DNA from: an uncultured Oscillospiraceae bacterium
GTDB lineage: Bacteria > Bacillota > Clostridia > Oscillospirales > Ruminococcaceae
Reading direction: 5' to 3'
Assembly (NCBI GenBank): GCA_949285935.1
Contig: CASEAH010000066.1
Location: 1-40,401, forward strand
Length of the DNA: 40,401 nucleotides
Shown: positions 1-7,841 of the stretch, in pieces
Numbering within the stretch: position 1 is the first letter of the stretch
Layout: each line of letters starts with the position of its first letter
Notes under the pieces: generated by a model
Database searches by the model: none
Told to the model about the DNA's origin: nothing
Seen by the model: the letters and a program-made list of their open reading frames with translations, nothing else
Position numbers and translations under genes: made by a program

Positions 1-359
1 TTCAGATGCAGGTTGCTGTCGCTGGGGGAGACGGCGATCATAAAGACCAGATACACCGGCTCCTTGTCGTTGGAGGCAAAGTCCAGTCCGCTGCGGGACA
101 GGCCCACCGCCACCCGGGGAAACTTGACCGCAGGGCTTTTGCCGTGGGGGATGGCGATGCCGAAGCCGATGCCGGTGGTGGACAGCGCCTCCCGGTCGTA
201 AATGACCTTGGTGAACTCGGCCTTATCGGTGACCACGCCCGCGTCGTACAGCAGGTCGATCATCTCCCGGATGGCCTCGTCCTTGTTGGTAGCCCGAAGG
301 TCGGTGCAGATGGTATCCTCTCCAAAAAGGCTGGAGACGCCGTTTGTTACCTGATCCAT
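1..359 (-). CDS. PTS fructose-type EIIA domain protein (3' end outside window)
   Basis: The first 119 residues are visible and the gene runs off the left edge. The conserved EIIA(Fru/Mtl) phosphorylation region is clear: IGFGIAIPHGKS near residues 73-84, whose His accepts phosphate from HPr, followed by VAVGLSRSGLDF and a VYLVFMIAVSP strand. Family role: relays phosphate from HPr-P to the EIIB domain of the sugar permease at the inner face of the membrane. Its ATG lies inside the end of the upstream aldolase gene (13-bp overlap), so the two are probably translationally coupled. It is the last visible gene of the leftward PTS operon and supplies the EIIA activity missing from the EIIBC protein at 1223-2614. 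The substrate is not proven by sequence. Confidence 0.9.
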   Translation of the reverse strand, partial: MDQVTNGVSSLFGEDTICTDLRATNKDEAIREMIDLLYDAGVVTDKAEFTKVIYDREALSTTGIGFGIAIPHGKSPAVKFPRVAVGLSRSGLDFASNDKEPVYLVFMIAVSPSDSNLHL

Positions 360-1201
360 GATTTTCCCTCCGCTTTGCAGATATGAATTTTTTCCATGAC
401 GACCTCTTTCATGGCCGCCATCATAGGCCGGTTCATTTTCCGCAGATCATAGACCTCCGGATTCTCCGCCAGATAGCGGCGGATCGCCTGCATCCCCGCC
501 ATCTTCAGCTCACTGTCAAAGTTGACCTTGTTGATGCCGCTGTCGATGGCCCGGGAGATCATCTCCAGGGGGACGAAGGAGGTGCCGTGCAGGACCAGGG
601 GACGGCCGTCCACCGCCTCCTTGATATCCCGGATACGCTGATAATCAATGCGTACCTCGCCTTTGTAGAGACCGTGCTGGGTCCCCACCGCCACGGCCAG
701 GGAGTCGCAGCCGGTTTCCTCAAAGAAGCGGCGCGCGTCCTCCGGACGGGTGTAGGAATCTCCGGCGTCGGCGTCGCCCTCCTTGCCTCCGATGAAGCCC
801 AGCTCAGCTTCCACCGAAATATCCAGGCAATGGGCCGCCCGCACCACCTCGCGCACGGCGGTGATGTTTTCCTCCATGGGCAGCAGGGAGGCGTCCATCA
901 TCACCGAGGTCCAGCCATGGCGGATACACCGCATGTTCAGCCCAAAGTCCTTGCCGTGGTCCAGATGGAGGACCACCGGGACCTTGGCCCGCCGGGCCGC
1001 GCCCACGCCAATGTCCCGCAGGTACTCAAAGCCTGCATAATCAATGGCGTTCTGGCTTGTCTGGATGATGACCGGGGCGTTCAGCTCCTCCGCCCCCTCC
1101 AGGATGGCCTGGAGGTTTTCCATGTTCATGTAGTTGAAGGCGGGAAGGGCGTAACCCTCCCGGGCGGCGATTTGCAGCGCCTGAGAACCGGAAACCAGCA
1201 T
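347..1201 (-). CDS. fba: class II fructose/tagatose-bisphosphate aldolase
   Basis: A 284-aa class II (zinc-dependent) aldolase, normal length for the family. It cleaves fructose-1,6-bisphosphate or the tagatose epimer to DHAP and glyceraldehyde-3-phosphate. Visible signatures: VVLHLDHGKD (residues 77-85, catalytic Asp81 and metal-binding His82), EAELGFIGG with the metal-site Glu, VAVGTQHGLYKG with a zinc His, LVLHGTSF with another zinc His, and INKVNFDSEL in the phosphate-binding region. It sits 21 nt after the EIIBC gene and overlaps the EIIA gene, so it acts in the same pathway: import as the 1-phosphate, second phosphorylation by the PfkB kinase, then cleavage. Fructose versus tagatose (GatY/KbaY-like) specificity cannot be decided here, because these subfamilies share the motifs. 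Confidence 0.93.
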   Translation of the reverse strand: MLVSGSQALQIAAREGYALPAFNYMNMENLQAILEGAEELNAPVIIQTSQNAIDYAGFEYLRDIGVGAARRAKVPVVLHLDHGKDFGLNMRCIRHGWTSVMMDASLLPMEENITAVREVVRAAHCLDISVEAELGFIGGKEGDADAGDSYTRPEDARRFFEETGCDSLAVAVGTQHGLYKGEVRIDYQRIRDIKEAVDGRPLVLHGTSFVPLEMISRAIDSGINKVNFDSELKMAGMQAIRRYLAENPEVYDLRKMNRPMMAAMKEVVMEKIHICKAEGKSWIR

Positions 1202-1222
1202 AGATTATTCCTCAGCTTTCTT

Positions 1223-2614
1223 TTAGCTTTCTTTTTTCTTGGTGATGCCGTAAACCAGCGCGCCTACCACCGAGCCTACCAGGATGGCGCCCACCCACAG
1301 CAGGGGACGGTCAACCAGGGGCAGGATCAGGAAGCCGCCGTGGGGGGCGGGGACCTGGATCTTGAGGAAGTAGGTGATGACGGCAGAGATGGAGGAGGCC
1401 AGCATCAGGATGGGCAGTACCACCAGGGGGTTCTTGGCGGCAAAGGGAATGGCGCCTTCGGTGATGTGGGTGCAGCCCAGCACATAGTTGGCCAGACCGG
1501 CGGCCTTTTCGTCGTCGGTGAATTTGTCGCGGAAGATGGTGGTGGCAATGGCAATGACCAGGGGCGGGGTGATGCAGGCGGCGGATACGCCGGCCATGAA
1601 GTAGTAGTTGCCCTGGCCCAGCAGCAGGGTGCCGGTGACGTAAGCGGCCTTGTTGACGGGACCGCCCATATCAAAGGCGCTCATGCAGCCGATGACGATG
1701 CCCAGCAGCAGAGGATTGGTGTCCTGGAGACCGGCCAGGAAGTTCATCATGGCTTCATTGATGGAGGCCACGGGGCCGGCGGTCAGGGACATAAAGATAC
1801 CGATCACCGTGACGCTGACCAGAGGGATGAGGAAGATGGACTTGAGACCCTCAAACTGCTTGGGCAGTCCGGCAAGGCTCTTGACCAGCCAGTAGGTGAA
1901 ATAGCCCGCCACAAAGCCGGCCAGAATGCCGCCGATGAAGCCGGAGCCGGTGGAGGAGGCCAGCATGCCGCCTACAAATCCGGCGATCATACCGGGACGG
2001 TTGGCAATGGACTGGGCGATAAAGGCGGAAAAGATGGGAACCATCAGGCCCATGGAAACGCCGCCGATATTCTTGAGCATGGCGGCAAAGGCGTTGTACT
2101 GATCGCTGGTGGGGTCAAAGGAATAGATGCCCCACAGGAAGGATACGGCGGTGAGGATGCCGCCCGCCACCACAAAGGGGAGCATGTGGCTGACGCCGTT
2201 CATCAGGTGCTTGTAAAGCTGCCGGCCAAAGGATTCCTTACCGCTGTCGGCGGATTTCTGCTGAGCGTCCGGCTGGGCGGGGGCCGCAGCGGGCTTGTGG
2301 ACCGCCACCTGGCCGTCCAGGACCTTCTGGATCAGCTCCTTGGGGCGGTTGATGCCGTCGGTGACGGAGGTTTCCAGCACCGGCAGGCCGCTGAACCGGT
2401 CCACATTTTCGTTTTTGTCGGAGGCGATGATGACGCCGATGGCATCCTTCATATCTTCGGGGGTAATGGCATTTTCCACCCCCACGGCTCCGTTGGTCTC
2501 CACCTTAATTTCCACACCCAGCTCCTGGGCGGCGGTCTTCAGAGCCTCCTCGGCCATGAAGGTGTGGGCGATCCCGGTGGGACAGCCCGTGACAGCTAAA
2601 ATTTTCCTGCTCAT
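1223..2614 (-). CDS. fruA: PTS fructose-family transporter, EIIBC component
   Basis: A 463-aa membrane permease that imports and phosphorylates a ketose. The N-terminal EIIB(Fru) domain (about residues 1-100) begins with a P-loop-like VTGCPTGIAHTFMAEE whose Cys11 is the phosphocysteine. A Pro/Ala/Gln-rich linker (about 105-130) leads to the EIIC domain (about 135-460) with multiple hydrophobic helices and the conserved GGPVNKAAY motif. There is no EIIA domain; that is encoded separately at 1-359. The ATG lies 4 nt after the kinase stop codon, consistent with coupled translation. The order regulator-kinase-EIIBC-aldolase-EIIA supports a fructose/tagatose-type catabolic operon. The sugar itself is inferred from family only. 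Confidence 0.93.
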   Translation of the reverse strand: MSRKILAVTGCPTGIAHTFMAEEALKTAAQELGVEIKVETNGAVGVENAITPEDMKDAIGVIIASDKNENVDRFSGLPVLETSVTDGINRPKELIQKVLDGQVAVHKPAAAPAQPDAQQKSADSGKESFGRQLYKHLMNGVSHMLPFVVAGGILTAVSFLWGIYSFDPTSDQYNAFAAMLKNIGGVSMGLMVPIFSAFIAQSIANRPGMIAGFVGGMLASSTGSGFIGGILAGFVAGYFTYWLVKSLAGLPKQFEGLKSIFLIPLVSVTVIGIFMSLTAGPVASINEAMMNFLAGLQDTNPLLLGIVIGCMSAFDMGGPVNKAAYVTGTLLLGQGNYYFMAGVSAACITPPLVIAIATTIFRDKFTDDEKAAGLANYVLGCTHITEGAIPFAAKNPLVVLPILMLASSISAVITYFLKIQVPAPHGGFLILPLVDRPLLWVGAILVGSVVGALVYGITKKKES

Positions 2615-2618
2615 ACTC

Positions 2619-3536
2619 CTACCTCACTTTCCTCACACTTAAGCTTTGCATATACGCCGGGACCTTTTTCAGATCTCCCAGTCCCGCGCTTTCCGCAACA
2701 TTACCGCCGGTGGCGCTGGCTTTCTTCATTGCACGCTCCACATCCCCGCTGGTGAGCCACTCGCTGAGGAAGGCCGCCAGAGAGGCGTCCCCCGCGCAGG
2801 CGGAGCTGACCAGCCGGACCTTGGGGGCGTCGCAGTACCAGATGCCTTTGCCGTCGCTGAAAAGCATCCCCTTGTCCCCCAGGGTAAGCAGAACATTGCG
2901 GGCGCCCTGGCTGTGGAGCAGATCCATTACCGATTCCACGTCGCCGCGGTTTTCCAGCCTGCGGCCCCAGATGTGGAGGACTTCCTCGTCGTTGGGCTTG
3001 ATAAGCAGGGGCTGGTAACGGAGCAGCTGGGGAAGACGGCGGGAACTGATGTCCAGCACCACCTGGGTCTGACGGCGGCGGCAGATCTCCAGGATCCGGT
3101 CATAAAAGGATTCGTCCACTCCCGGGGGCAGACTGCCGTTGATGGTAAGGAACTTCAGATCCTCCAGGGATTCCAGAAGCTCCAGCAGCCGGTCCTGGGA
3201 TTGAGGAGAAACCCGGGCGCCGTCGTTGACCAGCTTGTATTCCTGGTCGCCGTCGTTGAGGAAGATGTTGATGCGGGTGATGTCGTCCGCGGGAATATCG
3301 TGGACCACCGCGCCTTCCTCCCGGAGGGATTCCACAATGTAGCGGCCGCTGAAGCCGCCGAAGAAGCCCAAAACCGCCGACTCCACCCCAAAATGCCGCA
3401 GGACCCTGGTGATGTTGATGCCCTTGCCGTTGGGAGTGTACAGGGTGCTCAGGGTGCGGTTGACCAGCCGCGGCTTTAAGCCCTGGGTGGCAATGTTCAT
3501 GTCGATGGCGGGGTTCATGGTCAGTGTGTAAATAAT
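2619..3536 (-). CDS. fruK: 1-phosphofructokinase-type PfkB kinase, probable ATT start codon
   Basis: A 305-aa PfkB/ribokinase-fold kinase that phosphorylates fructose-1-phosphate (or tagatose-6-phosphate) with ATP. The family N-terminus (I/M)IYTLTMNPAID is present, then TPNGKGINITRVL, GGFSGRY, the NGSLPPG motif, LIKPNDEE and the C-terminal anion-hole motif SACAGDASLAAF with its catalytic Asp. The open frame continues far upstream, but homology begins exactly at IIYTLTMNP. An AAGGAGG Shine-Dalgarno (3551-3545) lies 8 nt before an ATT codon at 3536 in the position of the usual Met. The first ATG (3518) is 26 nt from that site and would delete the first beta strand. I therefore place the start at ATT, which is rare in bacteria. 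It is the first structural gene of the operon, 4 nt before EIIBC. Confidence 0.88.
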   Translation of the reverse strand: MIYTLTMNPAIDMNIATQGLKPRLVNRTLSTLYTPNGKGINITRVLRHFGVESAVLGFFGGFSGRYIVESLREEGAVVHDIPADDITRINIFLNDGDQEYKLVNDGARVSPQSQDRLLELLESLEDLKFLTINGSLPPGVDESFYDRILEICRRRQTQVVLDISSRRLPQLLRYQPLLIKPNDEEVLHIWGRRLENRGDVESVMDLLHSQGARNVLLTLGDKGMLFSDGKGIWYCDAPKVRLVSSACAGDASLAAFLSEWLTSGDVERAMKKASATGGNVAESAGLGDLKKVPAYMQSLSVRKVR

Positions 3537-3544
3537 TTTTACCC

Positions 3545-3551
3545 CCTCCTT
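3545..3551 (-). promoter_or_regulatory. ribosome binding site that fixes the fruK start
   Basis: AAGGAGG on the minus strand, a full-strength Shine-Dalgarno. Eight nucleotides separate it from the ATT triplet at 3536-3534. No ATG, GTG or TTG lies within normal distance (5-12 nt) in any frame that encodes the kinase. Confidence 0.8.
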
Positions 3552-3564
3552 TCCTGTTGTATTC

Positions 3565-3617
3565 AGTATAGACAAAAAAGAGATGAAAATCTTTTCGGAT
3601 TTTAAAAAGGTTTTCAT
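3565..3617 (-). promoter_or_regulatory. PTS operon promoter region with 13-bp inverted-repeat operator
   Basis: On the minus strand a TATACT -10 hexamer (3570-3565) lies upstream of the fruK Shine-Dalgarno. Just upstream is an imperfect inverted repeat with 13-bp arms and one mismatch: ATGAAAATCTTTT at 3583-3595 and AAAAGGTTTTCAT at 3605-3617, with 9 bp between. The repeat covers where the -35 element should be (no good TTGACA match is visible). This is a plausible repressor or activator site for the adjacent RpiR-family gene. The rest of the 307-bp gap (3537-3843) shows no gene. Confidence 0.55.
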
Positions 3618-3843
3618 TCCCTGTCTGATTTTCCTGAAAATACGGAAAAGAAGGGACAGGCCAGGAGACGGAGATCCCATCGGGACAGCAGTGCTTGGGA
3701 AGGATGCCGGAGCCCGGCAGGAGGAAGAAAATAAGGAGTAAGATCCGGCAGGCCATCCCGAAAACATTTTACAGGGGCAGGCTGGGTCCGTGCCGGGAGG
3801 CGGAGAAAGAGGGGCCGCCGCTCAGGAAACCGGAAAGCCGGAA

Positions 3844-4599
3844 TCAGGGATGGGGATCGGCGGCAGAGTTGACCAGTTCGTCCACCAGCACCCGGGAAAT
3901 GATAAGAAGCGGCAGACGGGAGGTGACCTCGTAGGAGCGGAAGGAGACGTGGCTATGCTTATAGCCCACAATGTGGACGGTAGAGTAGGGGCCCAGTTCG
4001 CTTTCGGAGTTGCAGGAGCAGGTGACCACCGGACAACCCATGGCGTTGGCGTTCATGGCCGATTCCACCAGCTCGGGGGTATGGCCGTTGAGGGAGAAAA
4101 TCACCACCAGGTTCCGGGGAGAGATGGTGCGGGAGATGCTCACCATGATCTTGGGGTCATCGGTCATCATGGCGTCCACATTCATCAGCTGGAGCTTGAA
4201 GCAGAACTCATTGGCCACATATTCCGTCATTCCCCGGGCAAAGACATAGACCTTCCGGGCTTCCTGAATGAGACGGATGCTTTTGAGGACGTCCGCCATG
4301 GAGATCTGCTCCACTGTGCGGGAGGCTTCAATCAGGGACTTGTTGAGGATCTCGTTGACGTCCACCACCTGCTTGTCACTGGCGCCGGAAGCCAGTTTGT
4401 ACCGCAGCTCGTTAAAGCCGTTGATGCGGCATTTGCGGATGGCCCGGGAGACAGTGGCGGGGGAAGAAAAGGTCTCATAGGCGATATCCACAATGGACAG
4501 CTGGGACAGCCGGGCCTCATTGCTGTTGATAAAATGCACCACTTCCCGCTCGGTTTTGGTGAGGCTTTCCAGGATGTCGGCATCCAGCGGGATGATCAT
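3844..4599 (-). CDS. RpiR-family transcriptional regulator (HTH_6 + SIS domain)
   Basis: A 251-aa MurR/RpiR-type regulator. The N-terminal helix-turn-helix (about residues 1-80) includes SIVDIAYETFSSPATVSRAIRK, split here as SIVDIAYETF and SSPATVSRAIRK. The C-terminal SIS sugar-phosphate-binding domain (about 105-240) contains VYVFARGMTEYVANEF, VVIFSLNGHTPELVESA and a GCPVVTCSCN strand. Family role: binds sugar phosphates and controls sugar catabolic operons. It lies immediately upstream of, and in the same direction as, the PTS genes, so these are its likely target. I chose the ATG at 4599, with a purine-rich site (GGAAAGGGG, 4618-4610) about 10 nt upstream. TTG 4620 and GTG 4608 are also open in frame. 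The effector is unknown. Confidence 0.9.
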   Translation of the reverse strand: MIIPLDADILESLTKTEREVVHFINSNEARLSQLSIVDIAYETFSSPATVSRAIRKCRINGFNELRYKLASGASDKQVVDVNEILNKSLIEASRTVEQISMADVLKSIRLIQEARKVYVFARGMTEYVANEFCFKLQLMNVDAMMTDDPKIMVSISRTISPRNLVVIFSLNGHTPELVESAMNANAMGCPVVTCSCNSESELGPYSTVHIVGYKHSHVSFRSYEVTSRLPLLIISRVLVDELVNSAADPHP

Positions 4600-4829
4600 G
4601 GAAGACACGCCCCTTTCCAATTGTGTTTTGCCTGGGGAAAACCGCCCGCAGGAAGCTGCTTCCCCGGAAAAGAACCGTTTTTATCATAGCATATCCACCC
4701 ACGGGATGCAAATTCCCGGCAGCTCTTCCAGAGCCCTTCCGCAGGCGTTTTTTCGTGAAAAAAGCACATACAACCGGGGACGGGGCCATATATTGGTACC
4801 AAGACCAAAATGTTGAGGGAGGGAACGAC

Positions 4830-4970
4830 TTGAAAGGTCTCCCAGAGGACAGAGCCAGCGCCTTTGCGCTGTATATCATCGAAACGGGCGCCACGGTACG
4901 GGAAACTGCCAAAAAATTTGACATTTCAAAATCAACGGTACATACAGCCGTCATGATCCGGAACGGTTGA
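4830..4970 (+). CDS. spoIIID: spoIIID 5' portion: SpoIIID N-terminal half, interrupted by an element
   Basis: In the unrearranged state this frame encodes 46 residues from a TTG start preceded by GGGAGGG (4817-4823, 6-nt spacing). Residues 1-37 match the SpoIIID N-terminus: an ALYIIETGATVRETAKKF stretch followed by the recognition-helix sequence DISKSTV. SpoIIID is the small helix-turn-helix protein that, with sigma-E, reprogrammes mother-cell transcription during sporulation. After codon 37 the frame enters foreign DNA and stops 9 codons later (HTAVMIRNG). The matching C-terminal half is at 12549-12692, and joining at TACATA gives STVH-KDITERLQ with no frame change. A weak sigma-E-like -10 (CATACAAC, 4767-4774) lies upstream; no convincing -35 is seen. 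The short form keeps most of the HTH but lacks the second half of the protein. Confidence 0.9.
   Translation: MKGLPEDRASAFALYIIETGATVRETAKKFDISKSTVHTAVMIRNG
4939..4968 (+). other. attL: core TACATA plus element-side arm
   Basis: The core TACATA (4939-4944) falls across codons 37-39 of the interrupted spoIIID frame. On the element side, after 15 nt, comes the 9-bp arm GGAACGGTT (4960-4968). The same arm occurs inverted at the same distance from the right core. Between core and arm the two sides also match at several positions (for example GAT just before the arm). This symmetry is typical of the attP half-sites bound by large serine recombinases. Confidence 0.85.
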
Positions 4971-5237
4971 ACGGAAAAATCCCTCCATCCCCGGCTTTGC
5001 CAAAGCAGCCTGCCCCAAATACAGACAGGCGTCCCCTGCCCCCAGCCATAAAGTCAAAAAATCCCGCAAAAAGACAATGGCAGGATTAGGACCGCCTTCC
5101 CTATGCAGGACAGGCTGGTTTCTGCCTTTCCCCCTCCGGAGGTTTGCCGCTTCCGCTGCGGAGAAGCGTATGTATAAATTACGTTGACAGGCAGACTCTG
5201 ACGGGCCGATTTTTTTTGCAGGCCGCAGCCGCCCGGC

Positions 5238-5450
5238 CTCCGGCACCGCAGGATAGGGACGATAGACTTGGAAAACAGTTCTGCGGCAAAGCATCCGGTC
5301 TCCGGTACCACAGGGTTGGGGCGGCAGACTTGGAAATCAACCCTGCGGCAAACTATCAGGACCTTGGTGCAGCAGGATTGGGGCGGCAGACCTGGAAAAC
5401 AGCCCTGCGGCAAAGCATCCGATCTCCGGCCCCGCAGGATTGGGGGCTGC
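5238..5450 (+). repeat. 62-bp tandem repeat tract, about 3.4 imperfect copies
   Basis: Units begin at 5238, 5300, 5362 and 5424 (partial), an exact 62-bp period. Shared blocks in each unit are GCAGG(A)TTGGGG, GCAGAC(C/T)TGGAAA and CCCTGCGGCAAA; the first unit is the most diverged. 62 is not a multiple of 3, so it is not a protein repeat read in one frame. It occupies the otherwise gene-free 572 bp (4971-5542) between attL and the LysR gene, and its function is unknown. It resembles intergenic repeat DNA rather than CRISPR, because there are no unique spacers between identical repeats. Confidence 0.85.
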
Positions 5451-5542
5451 CTGTTGGGGGCGGTCCGGCTTTTTTACAAAGCTTCAAGCTTTCCGGAATC
5501 TTTCTTTCCTTAAAAGCCACGGCATGAGGTGCGTGCGGTTCT

Positions 5543-6433
5543 TTATGCCGGAGGATCCAGGCATACTTCCTCCACAAACTGCCGGGCTGTCGGGGAAAGA
5601 CCGGGAGAAGCTCTCCAGACGGCGCATTCCAGCAGCCGGGGGGCCTGAAGGCAGAAGGGCTGTGTCAGTTCCTGCCTCTTAAGCTCCTCCTGTGAAAGAG
5701 GCGGGGCCCAGAGATAGCTGCCGGGAAGGCTGTGGAGCAGTTCCCACAGGTCTTCCGGACAAGCCATGCGGATCTGCCGTGCGGGCTCCCCCAGATCAGG
5801 GATGGCCCCGGCGAAAACCGCCTCACAGACCAGGCAGGTGCAGGACCGCAGCCTGTCGGGGGTGATGGATTCTTCCCCGGCCAGAGGGTGGCGGAGGGAT
5901 AGAACCGGCAGCAGGGGATATTCCCGGATCATCCGGGCAGCAAGGTTTTGCTGGGACGCAAGGCGCTCCACGGCAGAGGCATCCCCGGGGGTATACCGCA
6001 AGATCCCCAGATGTGCCTGCTCCGATGCCACAAGGCTTATGGACTCAGGCCAGCCGCATTCCCGGACCCGGATGTCCAGAGGAGCATCCGGGCTATACCG
6101 GGCAGCCAGCCGGGAGACAGCCGGGCCCAGACGGGCCCATGGGGGAGCGGCTACAAGCAGGGCGGCTCCTTCCGGGCCGTGGGAACGCCATGCAGACGCC
6201 AAAGCATCTGCCCGGCGGAGGATCTCCCTGGCAGCGGACAAAAACTTGATGCCGTCGGCAGTGGGGACGACCCCCTGAGGCGTGCGCAAAAAGAGTGTGA
6301 CCCCCAGTTCCTCCTCCAGTTCCCGGATACTTTTGCTCAGGTTTGGCTGACCCATATACAGGTTGCGGGCAGCTGCGGTAATGCTTCCTGCTTTTTCCAT
6401 TTCCACTGCGTAGCGCAGCTGAGAAAGTGTCAT
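5543..6433 (-). CDS. LysR-family transcriptional regulator
   Basis: A 296-aa LysR regulator of typical length. The N-terminal winged HTH is clear: MTLSQLRYAVEMEKAGSI, then AARNLYMGQPNLSKSIRELE with the usual S/P-x-LS-x-xI-xxLE pattern, and LGVTLFLRTPQGVVPTADG in the wing. Residues about 90-290 form the effector-binding domain, which is more diverged. It is transcribed away from the alcohol dehydrogenase at 6616, with 182 bp between them, the classic LysR arrangement in which the regulator controls the divergent gene and itself. A 14-bp palindrome lies in that gap. The effector is unknown. It is cargo of the spoIIID element. Confidence 0.92.
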   Translation of the reverse strand: MTLSQLRYAVEMEKAGSITAAARNLYMGQPNLSKSIRELEEELGVTLFLRTPQGVVPTADGIKFLSAAREILRRADALASAWRSHGPEGAALLVAAPPWARLGPAVSRLAARYSPDAPLDIRVRECGWPESISLVASEQAHLGILRYTPGDASAVERLASQQNLAARMIREYPLLPVLSLRHPLAGEESITPDRLRSCTCLVCEAVFAGAIPDLGEPARQIRMACPEDLWELLHSLPGSYLWAPPLSQEELKRQELTQPFCLQAPRLLECAVWRASPGLSPTARQFVEEVCLDPPA

Positions 6434-6529
6434 TGTGACGTCCTCCAGACATGAAAAAAAGTAATGGATTATATTTTTATTATATATTACCCGCCTCCAA
6501 AAATAAATGCTATTATGATGCTGTTCGTT

Positions 6530-6543
6530 GTTAATAAATTAAC
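6530..6543. promoter_or_regulatory. 14-bp palindrome in LysR/adh divergent promoter region
   Basis: GTTAAT-AA-ATTAAC is a perfect inverted repeat and contains the T-N11-A pattern of LysR sites. It lies 73 bp upstream of the alcohol dehydrogenase ATG in an AT-rich segment. Binding by the neighbouring LysR protein is inferred from position and symmetry only. Confidence 0.5.
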
Positions 6544-6615
6544 ATACTTGTGCCGCGCTCCGGATTTTCCCTGGGAAATACCCGGCACGGCCCTGCAACA
6601 TGGAGGTAATCAATC

Positions 6616-7824
6616 ATGCGGTTTACTCTTCCTCGCGATCTGTATCATGGCAAGGGCTCCCTGGACGAGCTGAAGAACCTGAAGGGCACCAAAGCGTTTG
6701 TGGTCACCGGCGGCGGCAGCATGAAGCGTTTTGGTTTCCTGGAGCGTGTGGAGAACGCTCTGAAGGAAGCCGGTATGGAAGTACAGCTGTTTGAGGGTGT
6801 AGAGCCCGATCCCAGTGTCACCACTGTGATGAAGGGCGCCGAAGCCATGCGTGCTTTTGAGCCCGACTGGATCGTCGCCATCGGCGGCGGAAGCCCCATC
6901 GACGCGGCCAAGGCCATGTGGGCTTTCTATGAGTATCCGCAGGTGACCTTTGAGGATCTGTGCATCCCCTTCAACTTCCCCACTCTCCGCCAGAAGGCCC
7001 GCTTCTGCGCCATTCCCTCCACCTCCGGCACCGCCACCGAGGTAACTGCCTTCTCCGTCATCACCGACTACGACAAGGGCATCAAATATCCTCTGGCCGA
7101 CTTTAACATCACCCCCGACGTGGCCATTGTGGATCCCGACCTGGCCGAAAAGATGCCTCCCAAGCTGACCGCTCATACCGGCATGGACGCCATGACCCAT
7201 GCGGTGGAGGCTTATGTGTCCACCGTACACTGCGATTACACCGATCCCCTGGCCCTCCACGCCATCAAGATGATCCATAACGATCTCAAGAAGTCCTACG
7301 GCGGCGATATGGAGGCCCGGGACCGGATGCACAACGCCCAGTGCCTGGCAGGCATGGCCTTCTCCAACGCCCTGCTGGGAATCGTCCACTCCATGGCCCA
7401 CAAGACCGGCGCCGTATTTGAGGGCGGCCACATCATCCACGGCGCTGCCAACGCCATGTATCTGCCCAAAGTCATCCAGTACAACGCCAAAAATCCTGAG
7501 GCTGCCGAGCGTTATGCCGACATCGCCCGCTTCATGGGCCTGGAAGGCTCCGATACGCCTTCTCTGGTCAAGGCTCTGGTGGCGGAGCTGCGCCGCATGA
7601 ACGACGAGCTGAACATTCCTCAGTGCATCCGCCACTACGGCGAGGGCGGCGTCATTGCCGAGACCGGCTTCGTGGGCGAGGAGGAGTTCCTCTCCAAGCT
7701 GCCCACCATTGCGGCCAACGCCATCGGCGACGCCTGCACCGGCTCCAATCCCCGTCAGCCCAGCCAGGAGGATATGGAGAAACTCCTGAAAGCGTGCTAT
7801 TACGACCTGGATGTTGACTTCTGA
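6616..7824 (+). CDS. iron-containing alcohol dehydrogenase
   Basis: A 402-aa Fe-ADH (group III) family protein. It interconverts an aldehyde or ketone and an alcohol with NAD(P)H in the cytosol. Visible motifs: VVTGGGSMKRFG and AIGGGSPIDAAKAMW (nucleotide binding), IPSTSGTATEVTAFSVI, and the metal-binding set Asp/His/His/His in THTGMDAMTHAVEAY-like text (here TAHTGMDAMTHAVEAY), IVHSMAHKTGA and GGHIIHGAANA. Start: GGAGG (6602-6606) is 9 nt before the ATG. Codon use is strongly biased (C/G-ending), suggesting high expression. A strong hairpin terminator follows at 7842-7876. The natural substrate cannot be read from sequence; butanol, ethanol, 1,3-propanediol and succinate-semialdehyde enzymes all share this fold. 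Together with NfnAB downstream it suggests control of cellular reductant. Confidence 0.93.
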   Translation: MRFTLPRDLYHGKGSLDELKNLKGTKAFVVTGGGSMKRFGFLERVENALKEAGMEVQLFEGVEPDPSVTTVMKGAEAMRAFEPDWIVAIGGGSPIDAAKAMWAFYEYPQVTFEDLCIPFNFPTLRQKARFCAIPSTSGTATEVTAFSVITDYDKGIKYPLADFNITPDVAIVDPDLAEKMPPKLTAHTGMDAMTHAVEAYVSTVHCDYTDPLALHAIKMIHNDLKKSYGGDMEARDRMHNAQCLAGMAFSNALLGIVHSMAHKTGAVFEGGHIIHGAANAMYLPKVIQYNAKNPEAAERYADIARFMGLEGSDTPSLVKALVAELRRMNDELNIPQCIRHYGEGGVIAETGFVGEEEFLSKLPTIAANAIGDACTGSNPRQPSQEDMEKLLKACYYDLDVDF

Positions 7825-7841
7825 TGCAATTTATTTAGAAT

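Noticed and set aside
383-2599. Long rightward open frame (738 codons) across the aldolase and EIIBC genes
   Set aside because: Antisense shadow of GC-rich genes; His/Gln/Gly-rich text without family similarity, while the opposite strand encodes well-known enzymes.
4830-4970. spoIIID 5' half as a simple decayed pseudogene
   Set aside because: The exact missing half exists 7.6 kb away with a matching core and frame, and a recombinase with symmetric sites lies between.
5238-5450. Possible CRISPR array
   Set aside because: The 62-bp units repeat head-to-tail with no unique spacers and are mutually diverged; no cas genes are nearby.
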